Below, piece by piece: positions 18,188-27,525 of a stretch of 64,000 nucleotides of DNA. How positions within the stretch are numbered: position 1 is the stretch's first letter; every line of letters begins with the position of its first letter. Source of the stretch: Erythrobacter litoralis. GTDB lineage: Bacteria > Pseudomonadota > Alphaproteobacteria > Sphingomonadales > Sphingomonadaceae. The stretch is taken from positions 124,001-188,000 of the forward strand of contig NZ_SOSI01000004.1 in the NCBI RefSeq assembly GCF_029760855.1. Reading direction: 5' to 3'. Position numbers and translations under genes: made by a program. Below the pieces are notes generated by a model, which was not told the DNA's origin, ran no database searches, and saw only the letters and a list, made by a program, of their open reading frames with translations.

Positions 18188-19035
18188 GCGGCCTTTCTTA
18201 TAGTGGTAACGGTGCGGGCGGCAACTTCGTCCGCCCAGTGAAGGATTTCCATGCGCCCGTCCTCGTGTTCGACCAGCGCGGTGCAACTTTCGACCCAGTC
18301 GCCATCGTTGTAATAGGCGATACCGTCGAAATCGCGTTCCTCTGCGGTGTGGATATGGCCGCACACAACGCCGTCGACCCCGTGCTTGCGAGCGGCGGTG
18401 GCAACGGTTTCCTCGAACCGGCCGATGAAGGCGACCGCGTCCTTCACCTTGTGCTTGGCATGCTTGGAAAGCGACCAGAACGGCAGGTTCAGCCGGCGGC
18501 GTACGGCGTTGATGACGACATTGAGGGTGAGCAGGAAGTTGTACGCCGCATCGCCGAGGAAGGCGAGCCAGCGATGGCCCATCACCACCGCGTCGAATTC
18601 GTCGCCGTGAAGCACCAGCAGGCGGCGCCCGTCGGCGGTCACGTGGCGAGCGGAGCGGCGGATTTCCACGCCGCCGAAGTCCATGCCCGAGAACTGGCGA
18701 AACATTTCGTCGTGATTGCCGGGGACGTATACTACCCGCGTCCCGCGCTTGGCGCGCTTCATGATCCGCCGCACGATCGCGTTGTGGCGCTCGGGCCAGT
18801 AGAAGCGACGCTTCATGCGCCAGCCGTCAATAATGTCGCCGACGAGATAGAGATATTCGCTGTCGCAATGGTCGAGAAAATCGATCAGCATGTCCGCAGC
18901 GCAGCCCCGCGTGCCGAGATGCACATCGGAAATCCAGATTGCCCGATAGCGGCGGCGCGGCGCGCCCGAAGGGCCCACCTGCTTGTTCGTCTTCGATAGA
19001 ACCTTCGCCTGTCCTGCGTAATCCAGTTGCGTCAT
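18184..19035 (-). CDS. LpxH-like calcineurin-family metallophosphoesterase
   Basis: 283 residues. All five metallophosphoesterase motifs are present: SDVHLG, GDIIDGW, GNHDEMF, HGDEFD and GHIHTAE. The D-x-H, GD, GNHD, H and GHxH metal ligands are complete. It resembles the UDP-2,3-diacylglucosamine diphosphatase-like branch (YPL067-free LpxH2 type) rather than nucleases. As most alphaproteobacteria use LpxI for that lipid A step, its real substrate may be different. The ATG at 19035 (MTQLDYAGQ) is preferred over one 15 codons upstream. The stop overlaps the glycosyltransferase start by 4 bp, so the two probably act on one lipid pathway. Confidence 0.82.
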   Translation of the reverse strand: MTQLDYAGQAKVLSKTNKQVGPSGAPRRRYRAIWISDVHLGTRGCAADMLIDFLDHCDSEYLYLVGDIIDGWRMKRRFYWPERHNAIVRRIMKRAKRGTRVVYVPGNHDEMFRQFSGMDFGGVEIRRSARHVTADGRRLLVLHGDEFDAVVMGHRWLAFLGDAAYNFLLTLNVVINAVRRRLNLPFWSLSKHAKHKVKDAVAFIGRFEETVATAARKHGVDGVVCGHIHTAEERDFDGIAYYNDGDWVESCTALVEHEDGRMEILHWADEVAARTVTTIRKAA

Positions 19036-19114
19036 CGCGCCGCCTCCCGCTTCGTCTCGCGGAGGGGTTAAGCGCGCCAAGGTTACAGCTTGCGGGCGCT
19101 ATGACGGTTTGAGG

Positions 19115-19798
19115 TCAATCGAGTCGCCAGTCGACCGGTTCGCGGCCATGCGCTTCGAGAAATGCGTTGGTCCGGCTGAACGGCTGCGACCCGAAAAAGC
19201 CGCGATAGGCGGAAAGCGGGCTTGGATGGGGGGTTTCGATAAGCACATGCTGTCTGCCGCCCTGCGCCTCGATCAGCGGAGCCTTGGCTTGCGCATGGCC
19301 GCCCCACAGTATGAATACGGTGGGTCTGCCAGACTGCGCGACCGCGGCGATGCAGGCATCCGTCACCGCTTCCCATCCGCGCTTCGCATGGCTGCCGGCC
19401 GTACCTGCTTCCACCGAGAGCGATGTGTTCAGCAGCAGGACGCCCTGCCGCGCCCACGCTGTCAGATCGCCGGACCGTGGCGGCGAAATTCCGAGGTCAT
19501 TTTCCATCTCGCGGTAGATGTTCTTGAGGCTCGGCGGCAGCTTGACGCCATCGGGTACCGAGAATGCCAGCCCCATCGCCTGCCCGGCCCCGTGATAGGG
19601 ATCCTGCCCCAGAATGACGGCTTTGACCGCATCCGGCGGCGATAAATGCAGCGCGTGAAACCGATCGGCGGGCGGGGGATAGATCGCCTTTCCCGCCGCC
19701 TCTTCCGCCGCGAGAAACCGACCAAGCGCCTCCCCTCGCGCGCTTTCCAAGACCGGCGCCAGTACGCCGCGCCAATCCTTGGGCACATCCTGCAACAT
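19115..19798 (-). CDS. ung: Uracil-DNA glycosylase
   Basis: 227 residues, normal for family 1 UDG. The catalytic water-activating motif GQDPYHG holds Asp66, SLKNIYREM and LLLNTSLSVE are the conserved core, and HPSPLSAYRGFFG is the DNA-intercalation loop with the second catalytic His. It excises uracil from DNA to start base-excision repair. It stands alone on the minus strand, divergent from rnd with an 80-bp gap. Confidence 0.97.
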   Translation of the reverse strand: MLQDVPKDWRGVLAPVLESARGEALGRFLAAEEAAGKAIYPPPADRFHALHLSPPDAVKAVILGQDPYHGAGQAMGLAFSVPDGVKLPPSLKNIYREMENDLGISPPRSGDLTAWARQGVLLLNTSLSVEAGTAGSHAKRGWEAVTDACIAAVAQSGRPTVFILWGGHAQAKAPLIEAQGGRQHVLIETPHPSPLSAYRGFFGSQPFSRTNAFLEAHGREPVDWRLD

Positions 19799-19878
19799 GG
19801 ACCATGCGATGCACCCCGCCGCGCGCCTCCGCCAGAGTTTCCTTTCCTACTATCCCCATGTCGCCTAAGGCGCGGGGC

Positions 19879-20496
19879 ATGGCAGTGCATTTCCACGAAG
19901 AAGATCTTCCCGAAGGCGTCCTCGCGCCCGGACCCGTCGCCGTCGACACCGAAGCGATGGGCCTAGTCACCCCGCGCGACCGGTTGTGCGTCGTCCAGAT
20001 CAGCGACGGCAGGGGCGACGAGCATCTCGTCCGCTTTAATCCCGGCAGCGAATACGATGCGCCCAATCTGTGCGCCGTGCTGGCTGATCCTGCGCGCCTC
20101 AAGCTGTTCCATTTCGCCCGCTTCGATCTCGCCGCGATCCAGTATTATCTCGGAGTGGAGGCGACCCCCTGCTATTGCACCAAGATCGCCAGCAAGCTGG
20201 TGCGTACTTATACCGACCGGCATGGCCTTAAGAACCTCGTCGACGAATTGCTCGGCCAGAACATTTCCAAAGCGCAGCAGAGTTCGGATTGGGGCGGCCC
20301 GGATTTGAGCGAAGCGCAGCGTGATTATGCGGCAAGCGATGTGCGCTATCTTCATGCCCTGCGCGAGGAACTGAACACGCGGCTCGAGCGTGAAGGCCGC
20401 ATGGACATGGCGCAGGCCTGTTTCGACTTCCTTCCCACCCGCGCCCGGCTCGACATCGCCGGCTGGGCGGATCACGACATTTTCAGCCACGCGTAA
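19879..20496 (+). CDS. rnd: Ribonuclease D, short form
   Basis: A 205-residue DEDDy 3'-5' exonuclease domain. Metal ligands are Asp23 and Glu25 (VDTEAMGL), Asp83 (HFARFDLAAI), Asp154 and the catalytic Tyr150 (RDYAASDVRYL). It has no HRDC domains, so it is about half the length of E. coli RNase D; this compact form is common in alphaproteobacteria. It trims the 3' ends of stable RNAs. The ATG at 19879 (MAVHFHEED) is preferred; the frame is open upstream but unrelated. lptC follows 24 bp later on the same strand. Confidence 0.9.
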   Translation: MAVHFHEEDLPEGVLAPGPVAVDTEAMGLVTPRDRLCVVQISDGRGDEHLVRFNPGSEYDAPNLCAVLADPARLKLFHFARFDLAAIQYYLGVEATPCYCTKIASKLVRTYTDRHGLKNLVDELLGQNISKAQQSSDWGGPDLSEAQRDYAASDVRYLHALREELNTRLEREGRMDMAQACFDFLPTRARLDIAGWADHDIFSHA

Positions 20497-20520
20497 GGCG
20501 CGGCGGAGCAAAGCCACCTC

Positions 20521-21189
20521 ATGTCCTTCGCCAAGGCCCGGATCGAGACGCAGCAGGCCCAAGCGCTGCGTTCCCGCCGGCAGCGGTTCGCCGCCCCGGG
20601 TGGCAGCCACGATCGCCTGGTCCGTTTCCTGTCGCGCGCGCTGCCGATGGCGATGGGGGTGCTTGCCGCGCTAATGATTATTACCCCGCTTAGCCCGCGG
20701 GGAGAGATTAGCTTTCTGCTCGATCGCAACAAGGTCGCAGTCGTGAAGGACCGCCTGCGCGTCGATAATGCGCTCTATCGTGGGCAGGACAATCAGAGCC
20801 GGCCCTTCTCCCTGACCGCGGGCGAAGCGGTGCAGCGTTCCAGCGCCGAAGGCATCGTGCGGATGGACGATCTCATCGCGCGCATCCTGCTACCGGAAGG
20901 CCCCGCGCGCGTGGAAGCAGGCGGCGGGCAGTACGATATCGATCAATCCGTCGTCTCGCTCGCCGGGCCGATGGAATTCACCGCAGCCGATGGATACCGG
21001 ATGACGGCGCGCGGCGTCTCGCTCGACCTGAAAGACAAGCACCTGACCGGCGCGGGCGGCGTCGAAGGTGCGGTGCCCGCCGGCACATTCCGCGCAAACC
21101 GGCTCGATGCCGATCTCGGTGCTCGCACCGTAACCTTGAGCGGAGACGCACGCCTGCGCATGGTGCCCGGCCAGATGAGGATGCCCTGA
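20521..21189 (+). CDS. lptC: LPS export protein LptC
   Basis: 222 residues. A basic cytoplasmic N-terminus is followed by one transmembrane helix (about 38-57, SRALPMAMGVLAALMIITPL) and a periplasmic beta-jellyroll LptC/LptA-like domain with blocks such as DRLRVDNALYRGQD and YRMTARGVSLDLKDK. LptC links the LptB2FG transporter to the periplasmic LptA bridge. It is translationally coupled to lptA (the stop TGA shares its last base with the lptA ATG). It follows rnd closely. Confidence 0.88.
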   Translation: MSFAKARIETQQAQALRSRRQRFAAPGGSHDRLVRFLSRALPMAMGVLAALMIITPLSPRGEISFLLDRNKVAVVKDRLRVDNALYRGQDNQSRPFSLTAGEAVQRSSAEGIVRMDDLIARILLPEGPARVEAGGGQYDIDQSVVSLAGPMEFTAADGYRMTARGVSLDLKDKHLTGAGGVEGAVPAGTFRANRLDADLGARTVTLSGDARLRMVPGQMRMP

Positions 21190-21749
21190 TGACGACACGC
21201 CTGCCCGTGATGATCCGCTCCGCACTCGGCGGTTTCGTGCTGACGGCGGCAGCGATGGCTGGTATTACGTTGAGCGCACAAGGGCTCGGCGGGCACAATT
21301 CAAATGCGCCCGTCTCTTATGCTGCCGACCGGATCGAGTTGCAGGACCGGCAGAACCGTGTCGTGCTCTCGGGCGACGTTCGGATCACGCAGGCCGGCCT
21401 CTCGCTCAATGCGGCGCGCACCGTGGTAAACTACACGGACGCCGGAACGCTGCGCATCCAGCGCATCTTGGCAACCGGCGGCGTCGATGTGCAGCGCGGT
21501 AACGAGCGGGCGCGGGGCGACAATGCGGTGTACGATTTCAACCGCCGGATCATTACGATGGCCGGCAATGTCCGCCTCAATCGCGGCGGCGACACGTTGA
21601 ACGGTGGCCGGCTGGTGATCGACCTTGCGAGCGGGGTGTCCAGCGTAGACGGCAATGCCAGCGGCGGATCGTCCGTCGGGGGGACGAGCAGCCAGAGTTC
21701 AGGCGGCCGGGTGACGGGCTCGTTCTCGGTACCCGACAACAACGACTGA
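21189..21749 (+). CDS. lptA: LPS export periplasmic protein LptA
   Basis: 186 residues. A signal peptide (about 1-35, ending near SAQGLGG) is followed by an OstA/LptA domain: ADRIELQDRQNRVVLSGDV, NAARTVVNY, GDNAVYDFNRRIITMAGNVRL. The C-terminus is Ser/Gly-rich and low in complexity (SGGSSVGGTSSQSSGG). LptA forms the periplasmic bridge that carries LPS to LptDE. In many proteobacteria lptB follows lptA; here holA converges instead, so lptB is not adjacent. Confidence 0.92.
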   Translation: MTTRLPVMIRSALGGFVLTAAAMAGITLSAQGLGGHNSNAPVSYAADRIELQDRQNRVVLSGDVRITQAGLSLNAARTVVNYTDAGTLRIQRILATGGVDVQRGNERARGDNAVYDFNRRIITMAGNVRLNRGGDTLNGGRLVIDLASGVSSVDGNASGGSSVGGTSSQSSGGRVTGSFSVPDNND

Positions 21750-21762
21750 CACCCTGACGGCA

Positions 21763-21781
21763 GGCGGCGCTCAGCGCCGCC
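21763..21781. terminator. Hairpin between convergent lptA and holA
   Basis: A perfect 8-bp stem GGCGGCGC / GCGCCGCC with the 3-base loop TCA, which is the holA stop codon on the minus strand. It lies 14 bp after the lptA stop and could end transcripts from the plus strand. It has no T-run, so intrinsic termination is uncertain. Confidence 0.35.
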
Positions 21782-22814
21782 CGGCCCCCGCAAGCTGCGC
21801 TAGGCTCGTCAGCCCCTGCGCCAGCAGCAATTCCGACGCCTGGCTGTTGGTCAGCATTTCGCGATGCAGCCGGGTCAGGCCGAGCGTAAGCCGGTCGAGT
21901 CGGTCGCCGCGCCAGCGCTGAACCTGTTCGCCGATCTCGCGCTCTTCCTTCCAGAAGATGCCGAGCCGCGCCTTCTCGCCCTTGTCGAGATCGCCGTAGC
22001 GCCGATTGCCGAGCGCCGCGCCGATGCGCGCCAGTTGCGCCGCGCGCCGCTCTACCGCCAGCAGCGTGCCGACCGGGTTCATGCCCAGATGCCGCATCCG
22101 CGCGATCTCGGTGCCGACTTTCGTGCCCTGCCCCGCGAGCACCGCGTTGACGAGCGGCATGAACCCGTCGTCCTCGCTGATCGCGCCGACTGCGTCGAGA
22201 TCGTCCGGGCCCGCGCTCTTGGGGGCCTGCGTCGAGGCGTCGAGATAGGTGGAAAGCTTGGTAACCTCGCTCTGCGCGAGCCTCACATCGAGGTTTGCGC
22301 CGCGCGCAATCCGCTCCGCCGTGCCGCCATCGAGGCGCACGCCCGCCGCATCGCCCATTGCCCGCACGGCCTGTGTGACAGAGCGCAGGTCGGGCGGATA
22401 GAACAGGGCAACCAGCGCATCCTTGCGCTTTTCCAGCAGCTTGGCGGTGCGCGACTTGTCGGTCGCGCCGCTGGCGACGACGATGACCGGACACGCATCG
22501 CCCGCGCCCGCCTCGCCGGTTTCGATGAGGATCTGCAGGGCTGCCAAAGCCTCGTCGCCCGACACACGGACCCAGATATGCCGCTTGTCGCCGAATAGCG
22601 AGGTGGAGCGCGCTTCGTCGCCAAGCTTGGCCGGATCGGGGCGCAGTTCCGCGCCGCTCATCTCCACCCGCTCGCCCGTATCGGGCAGTAATGCGACAAG
22701 GTCGGCCGCGGCGGCGCTGGCCCCCGCCTCATCCTGTCCGCAGAAGAAGAAGATGCCGCACGACGCCGCCGCGCCGCGAATCTTCGCCGCATAATCGCGG
22801 CTGGTCAGCTTCAT
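21771..22814 (-). CDS. holA: DNA polymerase III subunit delta
   Basis: 347 residues with the HolA clamp-loader wrench plan. The N-terminal AAA+-like domain opens IRGAAASCGIFFFCGQDE (alphaproteobacterial style). LFGDKRHIWVRVSG, VIVVASGATDKSRTAKLLEK and ALVALFYPPD follow. The C-terminal helical domain contains MRHLGMNPVGTLLAVERRAAQL. It loads the beta clamp on DNA. It overlaps lptE by 4 bp and is the last gene of the DUF3576-leuS-lptE-holA operon. Confidence 0.93.
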   Translation of the reverse strand: MKLTSRDYAAKIRGAAASCGIFFFCGQDEAGASAAAADLVALLPDTGERVEMSGAELRPDPAKLGDEARSTSLFGDKRHIWVRVSGDEALAALQILIETGEAGAGDACPVIVVASGATDKSRTAKLLEKRKDALVALFYPPDLRSVTQAVRAMGDAAGVRLDGGTAERIARGANLDVRLAQSEVTKLSTYLDASTQAPKSAGPDDLDAVGAISEDDGFMPLVNAVLAGQGTKVGTEIARMRHLGMNPVGTLLAVERRAAQLARIGAALGNRRYGDLDKGEKARLGIFWKEEREIGEQVQRWRGDRLDRLTLGLTRLHREMLTNSQASELLLAQGLTSLAQLAGAGRR

Positions 22815-23299
22815 TGCGCGCGGCGGAGCGTCAGCGAGAGGCGCGTCACGATCTCGTCCGCCAAGACCTGCGAGAGGTTTTCGAGCGCGGCCTGTTCGGC
22901 CGCGATAGTGGCGTATTCGCTCGAGACGACGTCGATCCCGGCATCGCTCCCGTCGGTCGCGTCGAGCAGGATTTCGCCGCTCGCAATGTCGACCAGCTGA
23001 TAGCGGGCGCGCAAGGTGCGGCGTTCGCGGCTCACCGTATCGTCGGCGAGAATGCCGAGCGCTTCGAGTTCGTCGTCGAGCCGGACGTCGAGCCGGTAGC
23101 GGGGGCTCTCTGCCCCCGCCGCGCCGAGCCTGTCGGCAAGGGCATTGCGCATCAGCCAGCCGGCGCGCCCCTCGATCGGCGCCACTTCGACCGCTGCCAA
23201 TCCGCGCGCCACTTCTCCACTGCCGCCGCCGGCATACATGGGCGAAAGACTGCAGGCCGACAGAGTGAGCAGGGCGAGAGGGGCAAGGACGGCGCGCAT
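22811..23299 (-). CDS. lptE: LPS assembly lipoprotein LptE
   Basis: 162 residues with a lipoprotein signal: [16 protein letters not shown], lipobox LSAC, acylated Cys16. The body holds the LptE-type domain (RNALADRLGA, YRLDVRLDDELEALGI, ARYQLVDIASGEIL). LptE plugs the outer-membrane LptD barrel and helps insert LPS. The start ATG at 23299 overlaps the leuS stop, and the stop overlaps the holA start. The leuS-lptE-holA order is typical for alphaproteobacteria. Confidence 0.88.
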   Translation of the reverse strand: MRAVLAPLALLTLSACSLSPMYAGGGSGEVARGLAAVEVAPIEGRAGWLMRNALADRLGAAGAESPRYRLDVRLDDELEALGILADDTVSRERRTLRARYQLVDIASGEILLDATDGSDAGIDVVSSEYATIAAEQAALENLSQVLADEIVTRLSLTLRRAQ

Positions 23300-25803
23300 C
23301 AGGTGACGATATTCACCAATCTGTCCGGCACCACAATGACCTTGCGCACCGCCGCCCCGTCGAGGCTGCGCTGCACCTTCTCGCTGGCTAGCGCCATCTC
23401 TTCCAGTGCTTCCTTCGAGGCGCCTTTGGGTGCAGTCAGCGTATCGCGCAGCTTGCCCTTGTGCTGCACGGCGATGGTGACCTCGTCTTCCACCAGCAGC
23501 GCCGGATCGACCTCGGGCCAAGGAGCGTCCGCGACCATACCATCCTGCCCGATCGCTGCCCACGCCTCTTCGGCCAAATGCGGCATCATCGGCGCGGCGA
23601 GCTGCACCAGCGTGCGGATCGCGGCGCTGCGGCTAGCGGACGGCTGGGCCTTCTCGACCGCGCCGGTAAGTTCGTAAATCCGCGCGACCGCCTTGTTGAA
23701 GCCCAACGATTCGATGTCGTCGGCGACGGCGGCGATGGCCTGATGCGTGCGGCGGTCGAGCGCCTTGTCCTCGCCTTGCGCTTGGGGATCGTAAGCCGAG
23801 AACAGCCGCCAGAGCCGGTGGACGAAGCGCGAGCAGCCTTCGATTCCGGCTTCGGACCACGGCAGGTCGCGCTCGGGCGGGCTATCGCTGAGCATGAACC
23901 AGCGCACCGCATCCGCACCGTAGTGGTCGATGATGGTGTCGGGGTCGACGACGTTCTTCTTCGACTTCGACATCTTGATGACGCGGCCCACATCGACGGG
24001 TGCGCCATCCTCGATCCGAACCCAGTCGCTTCCGTTCTTGCGGACCTGATCCGGGCTGAGATAGCTGCCATCGCCGAGCTGATAAGTCTCGTGTGTCACC
24101 ATGCCTTGCGTGAACAGCGAGGCGAAGGGTTCCTTCACGTCGATCAGGCCGATGCGGGCAAGCGCTCGAGTCCAGAAACGGGCATAGAGCAGGTGCAGGA
24201 TCGCGTGTTCGACCCCCCCTATATACTGGTCGACCGGAAGCCATTTGGCGATCTCGTCGCGGTCGAACGGCTTACCCGAAGGCTGGCTGGCGAAGCGCAG
24301 GAAATACCAGCTCGAATCGGCGAAGGTGTCGAGCGTATCGGTCTCGCGCCGCGCCGCGCCGCCGCAGGTCGGGCAGTCGACCTTGCTCCAGGTCGGATGG
24401 CGTTCGAGGGGATTGCCCGGCGTTTTGAAGTCGACGTCTTCGGGCAGGGTAATCGGCAGACTGTCCTTCGGCGCGGGGACCACGCCGCAAGTCTCGCAGT
24501 GGATGAAGGGTATCGGTGTGCCCCAATAGCGCTGGCGGCTGACGCCCCAATCGCGCAAGCGCCACACGGTCTTGCCCTCGCCCCGTCCCTGCGCCTCGAT
24601 GCGAGTTATGATCTCGCGCTTGGCATCGTCAACGGCCATACCGTCGAGGAAGTCCGAATTGACGAGCACGCCCTCGCCTGCCTCGGCCTCGCCGTCGAAC
24701 GGCTTGCCGGCTTCTTCGACGCCCGGCGCAACGACGCGGGGTATCGGCAAGTCGTATTTGGTGGCGAATTCGAAGTCGCGCTGGTCGTGGCCGGGTACCG
24801 CCATGATTGCACCGGTCCCGTAATCCATGAGCACGAAGTTCGCGATATAGACGGGCAGGTCCGCGCCGGTGAACGGATGTCTGGCCGTGATGCCGGTATC
24901 GAAACCGAGCTTTTCGGCCGTTTCCAGCTCCGCCGCCGTCGTGCCCCCGCGCTTGCACAACGCGATGAACTCGCGCGCCGCTTCGCTATCCAGCGCTTGG
25001 GCGACCGGATGGTCGGCGGCGACCGCCACGAAGCTCGCGCCGAAGATGGTGTCGGGCCGGGTAGTATAGACCGGCAGCGTCTCGCCGTTCGAGAGGTCGA
25101 AGCTGAACTCGAGCCCCCGCGACTTGCCGATCCAGTTCTCCTGCATCAGCTTGACCTTGTCGGGCCAGTTGTCGAGGCCGCCCAGACCTTCCAGCAGGTC
25201 TTCGGCAAAGTCGGTGATCTTCAGGAACCACTGCGCCAGCTTGCGCCGTTCGACCGGGGCGCCGCTGCGCCACCCTTTGCCATCGATCACTTGTTCGTTG
25301 GCAAGCACGGTCATGTCTACCGGGTCCCAGTTGACCTCGCTCTCCTTGCGATAGACCAATCCGGCCTCGTACAGGTCGAGAAACAGCGCCTGTTCGTGGC
25401 CGTAATAGTCCGGCTCACAGGTCGCCAGTTCACGGCTCCAGTCGAGCGCGAAGCCGAGGCGCTTCAACTGCGCCTTCATGTGTTCGATGTTGTCGCGCGT
25501 CCAGCCGCCGGGATGCACGCCCTTTTCCATCGCCGCGTTTTCCGCCGGCATGCCGAACGCGTCCCATCCCATCGGGTGCAGAACTTCGTGCCCGGTCGCC
25601 CGCTTGTAGCGCGCCAGTACGTCGCCCATCGTGTAATTTCGGACGTGGCCGATATGGATGCGCCCACTGGGATAGGGGAACATCTCCAGCACGTAGCTCT
25701 TGGGCTTCGCGCTATCGCTGTCGGCGCGGAAGGTCTGGGCATTCTCCCACGCGGCCTGCCAGCGTGGGTCGGCCGAAGCCGGATCGAAACGGGTATCGCT
25801 CAT
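23299..25803 (-). CDS. leuS: Leucyl-tRNA synthetase
   Basis: An 834-residue class Ia synthetase. The HIGH motif is in [18 protein letters not shown] near residue 45 and the KMSKS motif in [14 protein letters not shown]. The CP1 editing domain, with [28 protein letters not shown] and [14 protein letters not shown], is complete, so misacylated tRNA can be deacylated. Zinc-type Cys pairs ([10 protein letters not shown] and CPTCGGAA) are present. It is in a four-gene operon, with DUF3576 upstream and lptE overlapping downstream. No leucine-rich leader peptide is visible before it. Confidence 0.97.
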   Translation of the reverse strand: MSDTRFDPASADPRWQAAWENAQTFRADSDSAKPKSYVLEMFPYPSGRIHIGHVRNYTMGDVLARYKRATGHEVLHPMGWDAFGMPAENAAMEKGVHPGGWTRDNIEHMKAQLKRLGFALDWSRELATCEPDYYGHEQALFLDLYEAGLVYRKESEVNWDPVDMTVLANEQVIDGKGWRSGAPVERRKLAQWFLKITDFAEDLLEGLGGLDNWPDKVKLMQENWIGKSRGLEFSFDLSNGETLPVYTTRPDTIFGASFVAVAADHPVAQALDSEAAREFIALCKRGGTTAAELETAEKLGFDTGITARHPFTGADLPVYIANFVLMDYGTGAIMAVPGHDQRDFEFATKYDLPIPRVVAPGVEEAGKPFDGEAEAGEGVLVNSDFLDGMAVDDAKREIITRIEAQGRGEGKTVWRLRDWGVSRQRYWGTPIPFIHCETCGVVPAPKDSLPITLPEDVDFKTPGNPLERHPTWSKVDCPTCGGAARRETDTLDTFADSSWYFLRFASQPSGKPFDRDEIAKWLPVDQYIGGVEHAILHLLYARFWTRALARIGLIDVKEPFASLFTQGMVTHETYQLGDGSYLSPDQVRKNGSDWVRIEDGAPVDVGRVIKMSKSKKNVVDPDTIIDHYGADAVRWFMLSDSPPERDLPWSEAGIEGCSRFVHRLWRLFSAYDPQAQGEDKALDRRTHQAIAAVADDIESLGFNKAVARIYELTGAVEKAQPSASRSAAIRTLVQLAAPMMPHLAEEAWAAIGQDGMVADAPWPEVDPALLVEDEVTIAVQHKGKLRDTLTAPKGASKEALEEMALASEKVQRSLDGAAVRKVIVVPDRLVNIVT

Positions 25804-25853
25804 GGCGCCGATGCCTTAGGCATTCTGCGCGTAAATGGAAGGTCCGGCGTGGC

Positions 25854-26303
25854 CTACGAAGCGATCGCCTGACGGCGAAGTTCGCGCGCCTTCGTAAGGA
25901 TGATGTCTTCCAGCTTCTGCACCGTTGCTGCCTGCACCGGCGCATCGGTCCACTGCCCGCCCTGATTGACCTGACGACTGGCGGCGACGCGCACCGCATC
26001 GGCCCGCAGATCGGTATCGAGCACGGTCACCGTCATCTTTACCCGCTCGTTCGGGTTCTCTGCGCGCGAATACCAGTCGGTGACGATGACGCCGCCAGCG
26101 CTGTCGGCCTGAAGCAACGGCGCAAAGCTCACCGTTTCGAGCGAGGCGCGCCACAGATAGGAATTCACCCCGATGGTCGACACCTGCGAGGCCGCGAGGT
26201 CGGCGCGCGGACGGTCGCTCCCACCGCAAGCCGTCACGGCCGCGATCGCGGGTACGAGCGAGGCGATGAGAACGGGGCGGCGGTTGAGGATCGATACGCG
26301 CAT
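25854..26303 (-). CDS. DUF3576 lipoprotein
   Basis: 149 residues. The signal peptide ends in lipobox VTAC (Cys26, then GGS). The body matches the DUF3576 pattern: STIGVNSYLWRASLETVSF, ADSAGGVIVTDWYS and ERVKMTVTVLD. These are alphaproteobacterial envelope lipoproteins without a known function; they usually sit directly upstream of leuS and lptE, as here (50 bp before leuS). The arrangement suggests a link to outer-membrane or LPS assembly, but this is inference. Confidence 0.85.
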   Translation of the reverse strand: MRVSILNRRPVLIASLVPAIAAVTACGGSDRPRADLAASQVSTIGVNSYLWRASLETVSFAPLLQADSAGGVIVTDWYSRAENPNERVKMTVTVLDTDLRADAVRVAASRQVNQGGQWTDAPVQAATVQKLEDIILTKARELRRQAIAS

Positions 26304-26622
26304 GGACGGTCCTTCGAAGGATCGGAAAAAGGAAATATGCGGCGGCTCTATAGTCCGTATGACAGCAGGAGCAAGGGAGCCGGGTTGAACGCCTTACAAA
26401 GAGCCGCAGCCGTGAACCGCCGCTTAATCCTCCAACGCGGTGTGCGCGAATCGTCACACCTTCGAAGTTTCATCATCTCATCGCGGCTAAGGTGTGGCAG
26501 GACTGGTCGGAGGTGCCTATCTCCTTGTCATGGAGTCGGATTTTAAGTCGGCTCAGGAACCATTCAGCCGCTCGTGCGAAGTATTCATACGAACCGGTGC
26601 GATAACAGGGTGCGGACGTTCG
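26304..26622. other. 319-bp divergent intergenic region
   Basis: This gap separates DUF3576-leuS (minus) from the secreted protein gene (plus). It holds a good promoter for the minus-strand operon (26347-26374). Nearer the plus-strand gene is GGAACC at 26557-26562, a -35-like element, but no fitting CGTT follows at EcfG spacing. No RNA gene or convincing small reading frame was found. Confidence 0.6.
26347..26374 (-). promoter_or_regulatory. Sigma-70-type promoter for DUF3576-leuS-lptE-holA
   Basis: On the minus strand TTGCTC (26374-26369) is followed after 16 bases by TATAGA (26352-26347). The -10 is a good match, the -35 moderate. The predicted start near 26340 would leave a leader of about 37 bases before the DUF3576 ATG, which is preceded by purine-rich GGAAAAAGGAAA on the plus strand and CGAAGGACC on the minus strand. 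Confidence 0.5.
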
Positions 26623-27396
26623 ATGGGCAAGACACGGATCAGCAAGGGCATGGGGCGGTTATCTCCGCTCGTGCTGGCTGGTGCGATTTGCGCATTCGCT
26701 CTGCCCGGCGCCGGGCTCGCTGTTGCCGCGAACCAGACTGTCGCCGCTGATAGTGCGGACATCGATTTCCTTCCTTTTACGCCTGCCGGTGTCGACCCGA
26801 CGTTAGCGCGCAAGGTTGCGGCTTTGGTGGGTGAAGACGCGCTGCGGTTCACCCCGGCAACGAAGCCGCGCCCGGCCGGCGACCGCACGGTGACCTTTGC
26901 GGTGCGTGTGGATGAGAATATCGCCCGCTCGATCGGCGGCCGCTCCGCCATCGATCAGGTTATGAACGCGCCGAAGACAGGCGATAGCGCACCGACGATT
27001 TCGTCGAGCCGCTACAATCTCGGTATCGCGCGCGGATATCAGAGCTTCGCGGCGCCCGCCTCGAAGGCATCGATGGGTACGTCGAACGCCGAGATCGCCG
27101 TGCGCGATTTCTCGATGCCCGATCTTCGCGAACTCAAGACCGAACGCAAGGGCAAGCCCAGCCGCTTCCAGTCGCGGGTCGCCCTCGAACAGCAGGATCT
27201 CGCCGGACGCGCGCCGCTCACGATCGAAGGCGCGGGTGAGCAGCGGCTCGATCTGCGAACCTCCTATCGCCTCAGTCGCAATCTCGACGTTACCGCTGGT
27301 GTTCGCCTTTCGCAGGATCGCGACCGCCTCGCGCCGTTGACCGATGGCGTCGAGGACGATCAGGCCGTCTACGTGGGCACGCAGATCAAGTTCTGA
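26623..27396 (+). CDS. Secreted protein, possible outer-membrane component
   Basis: 257 residues, not recognised. A signal peptide (MGKTRISKGM..., hydrophobic 13-34, cleavage near AVAAN) is followed by an Ala/Pro-rich region. The last 50 residues alternate polar and apolar residues like beta strands (RTSYRLSRNLDVTAGVRL, then DQAVYVGTQIKF), and the final residue is Phe, the classical outer-membrane barrel signal. The protein is short for a full barrel, so it may be a small porin-like or periplasmic protein. The ATG at 26623 is preferred since the longer frame has no signal peptide at its start. The gene is alone between leuS and phbB. Confidence 0.65.
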   Translation: MGKTRISKGMGRLSPLVLAGAICAFALPGAGLAVAANQTVAADSADIDFLPFTPAGVDPTLARKVAALVGEDALRFTPATKPRPAGDRTVTFAVRVDENIARSIGGRSAIDQVMNAPKTGDSAPTISSSRYNLGIARGYQSFAAPASKASMGTSNAEIAVRDFSMPDLRELKTERKGKPSRFQSRVALEQQDLAGRAPLTIEGAGEQRLDLRTSYRLSRNLDVTAGVRLSQDRDRLAPLTDGVEDDQAVYVGTQIKF

Positions 27397-27525
27397 TCCG
27401 GCCGCCGCGGTCCGCTCCATTCCTCGATTTCCCGACGTTACGGCATCGCCGCAGAAACGCCTTGTCGCGCGTCCCTTCTCTCGCATAGAGCGTTGCGACA
27501 ACAATCGAGCATACGGAGAAGGATC

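Noticed and set aside
23461..25872. An 803-codon open frame antisense to leuS
   Set aside because: leuS motifs (HIGH, KMSKS, editing domain) are intact on the other strand; the antisense product is Arg/His-rich without family features.
26557..26590. EcfG promoter before the secreted protein gene
   Set aside because: GGAACC is present, but the expected CGTT at 16-17 bases is CGAA/GCGA; only half of the consensus is met.
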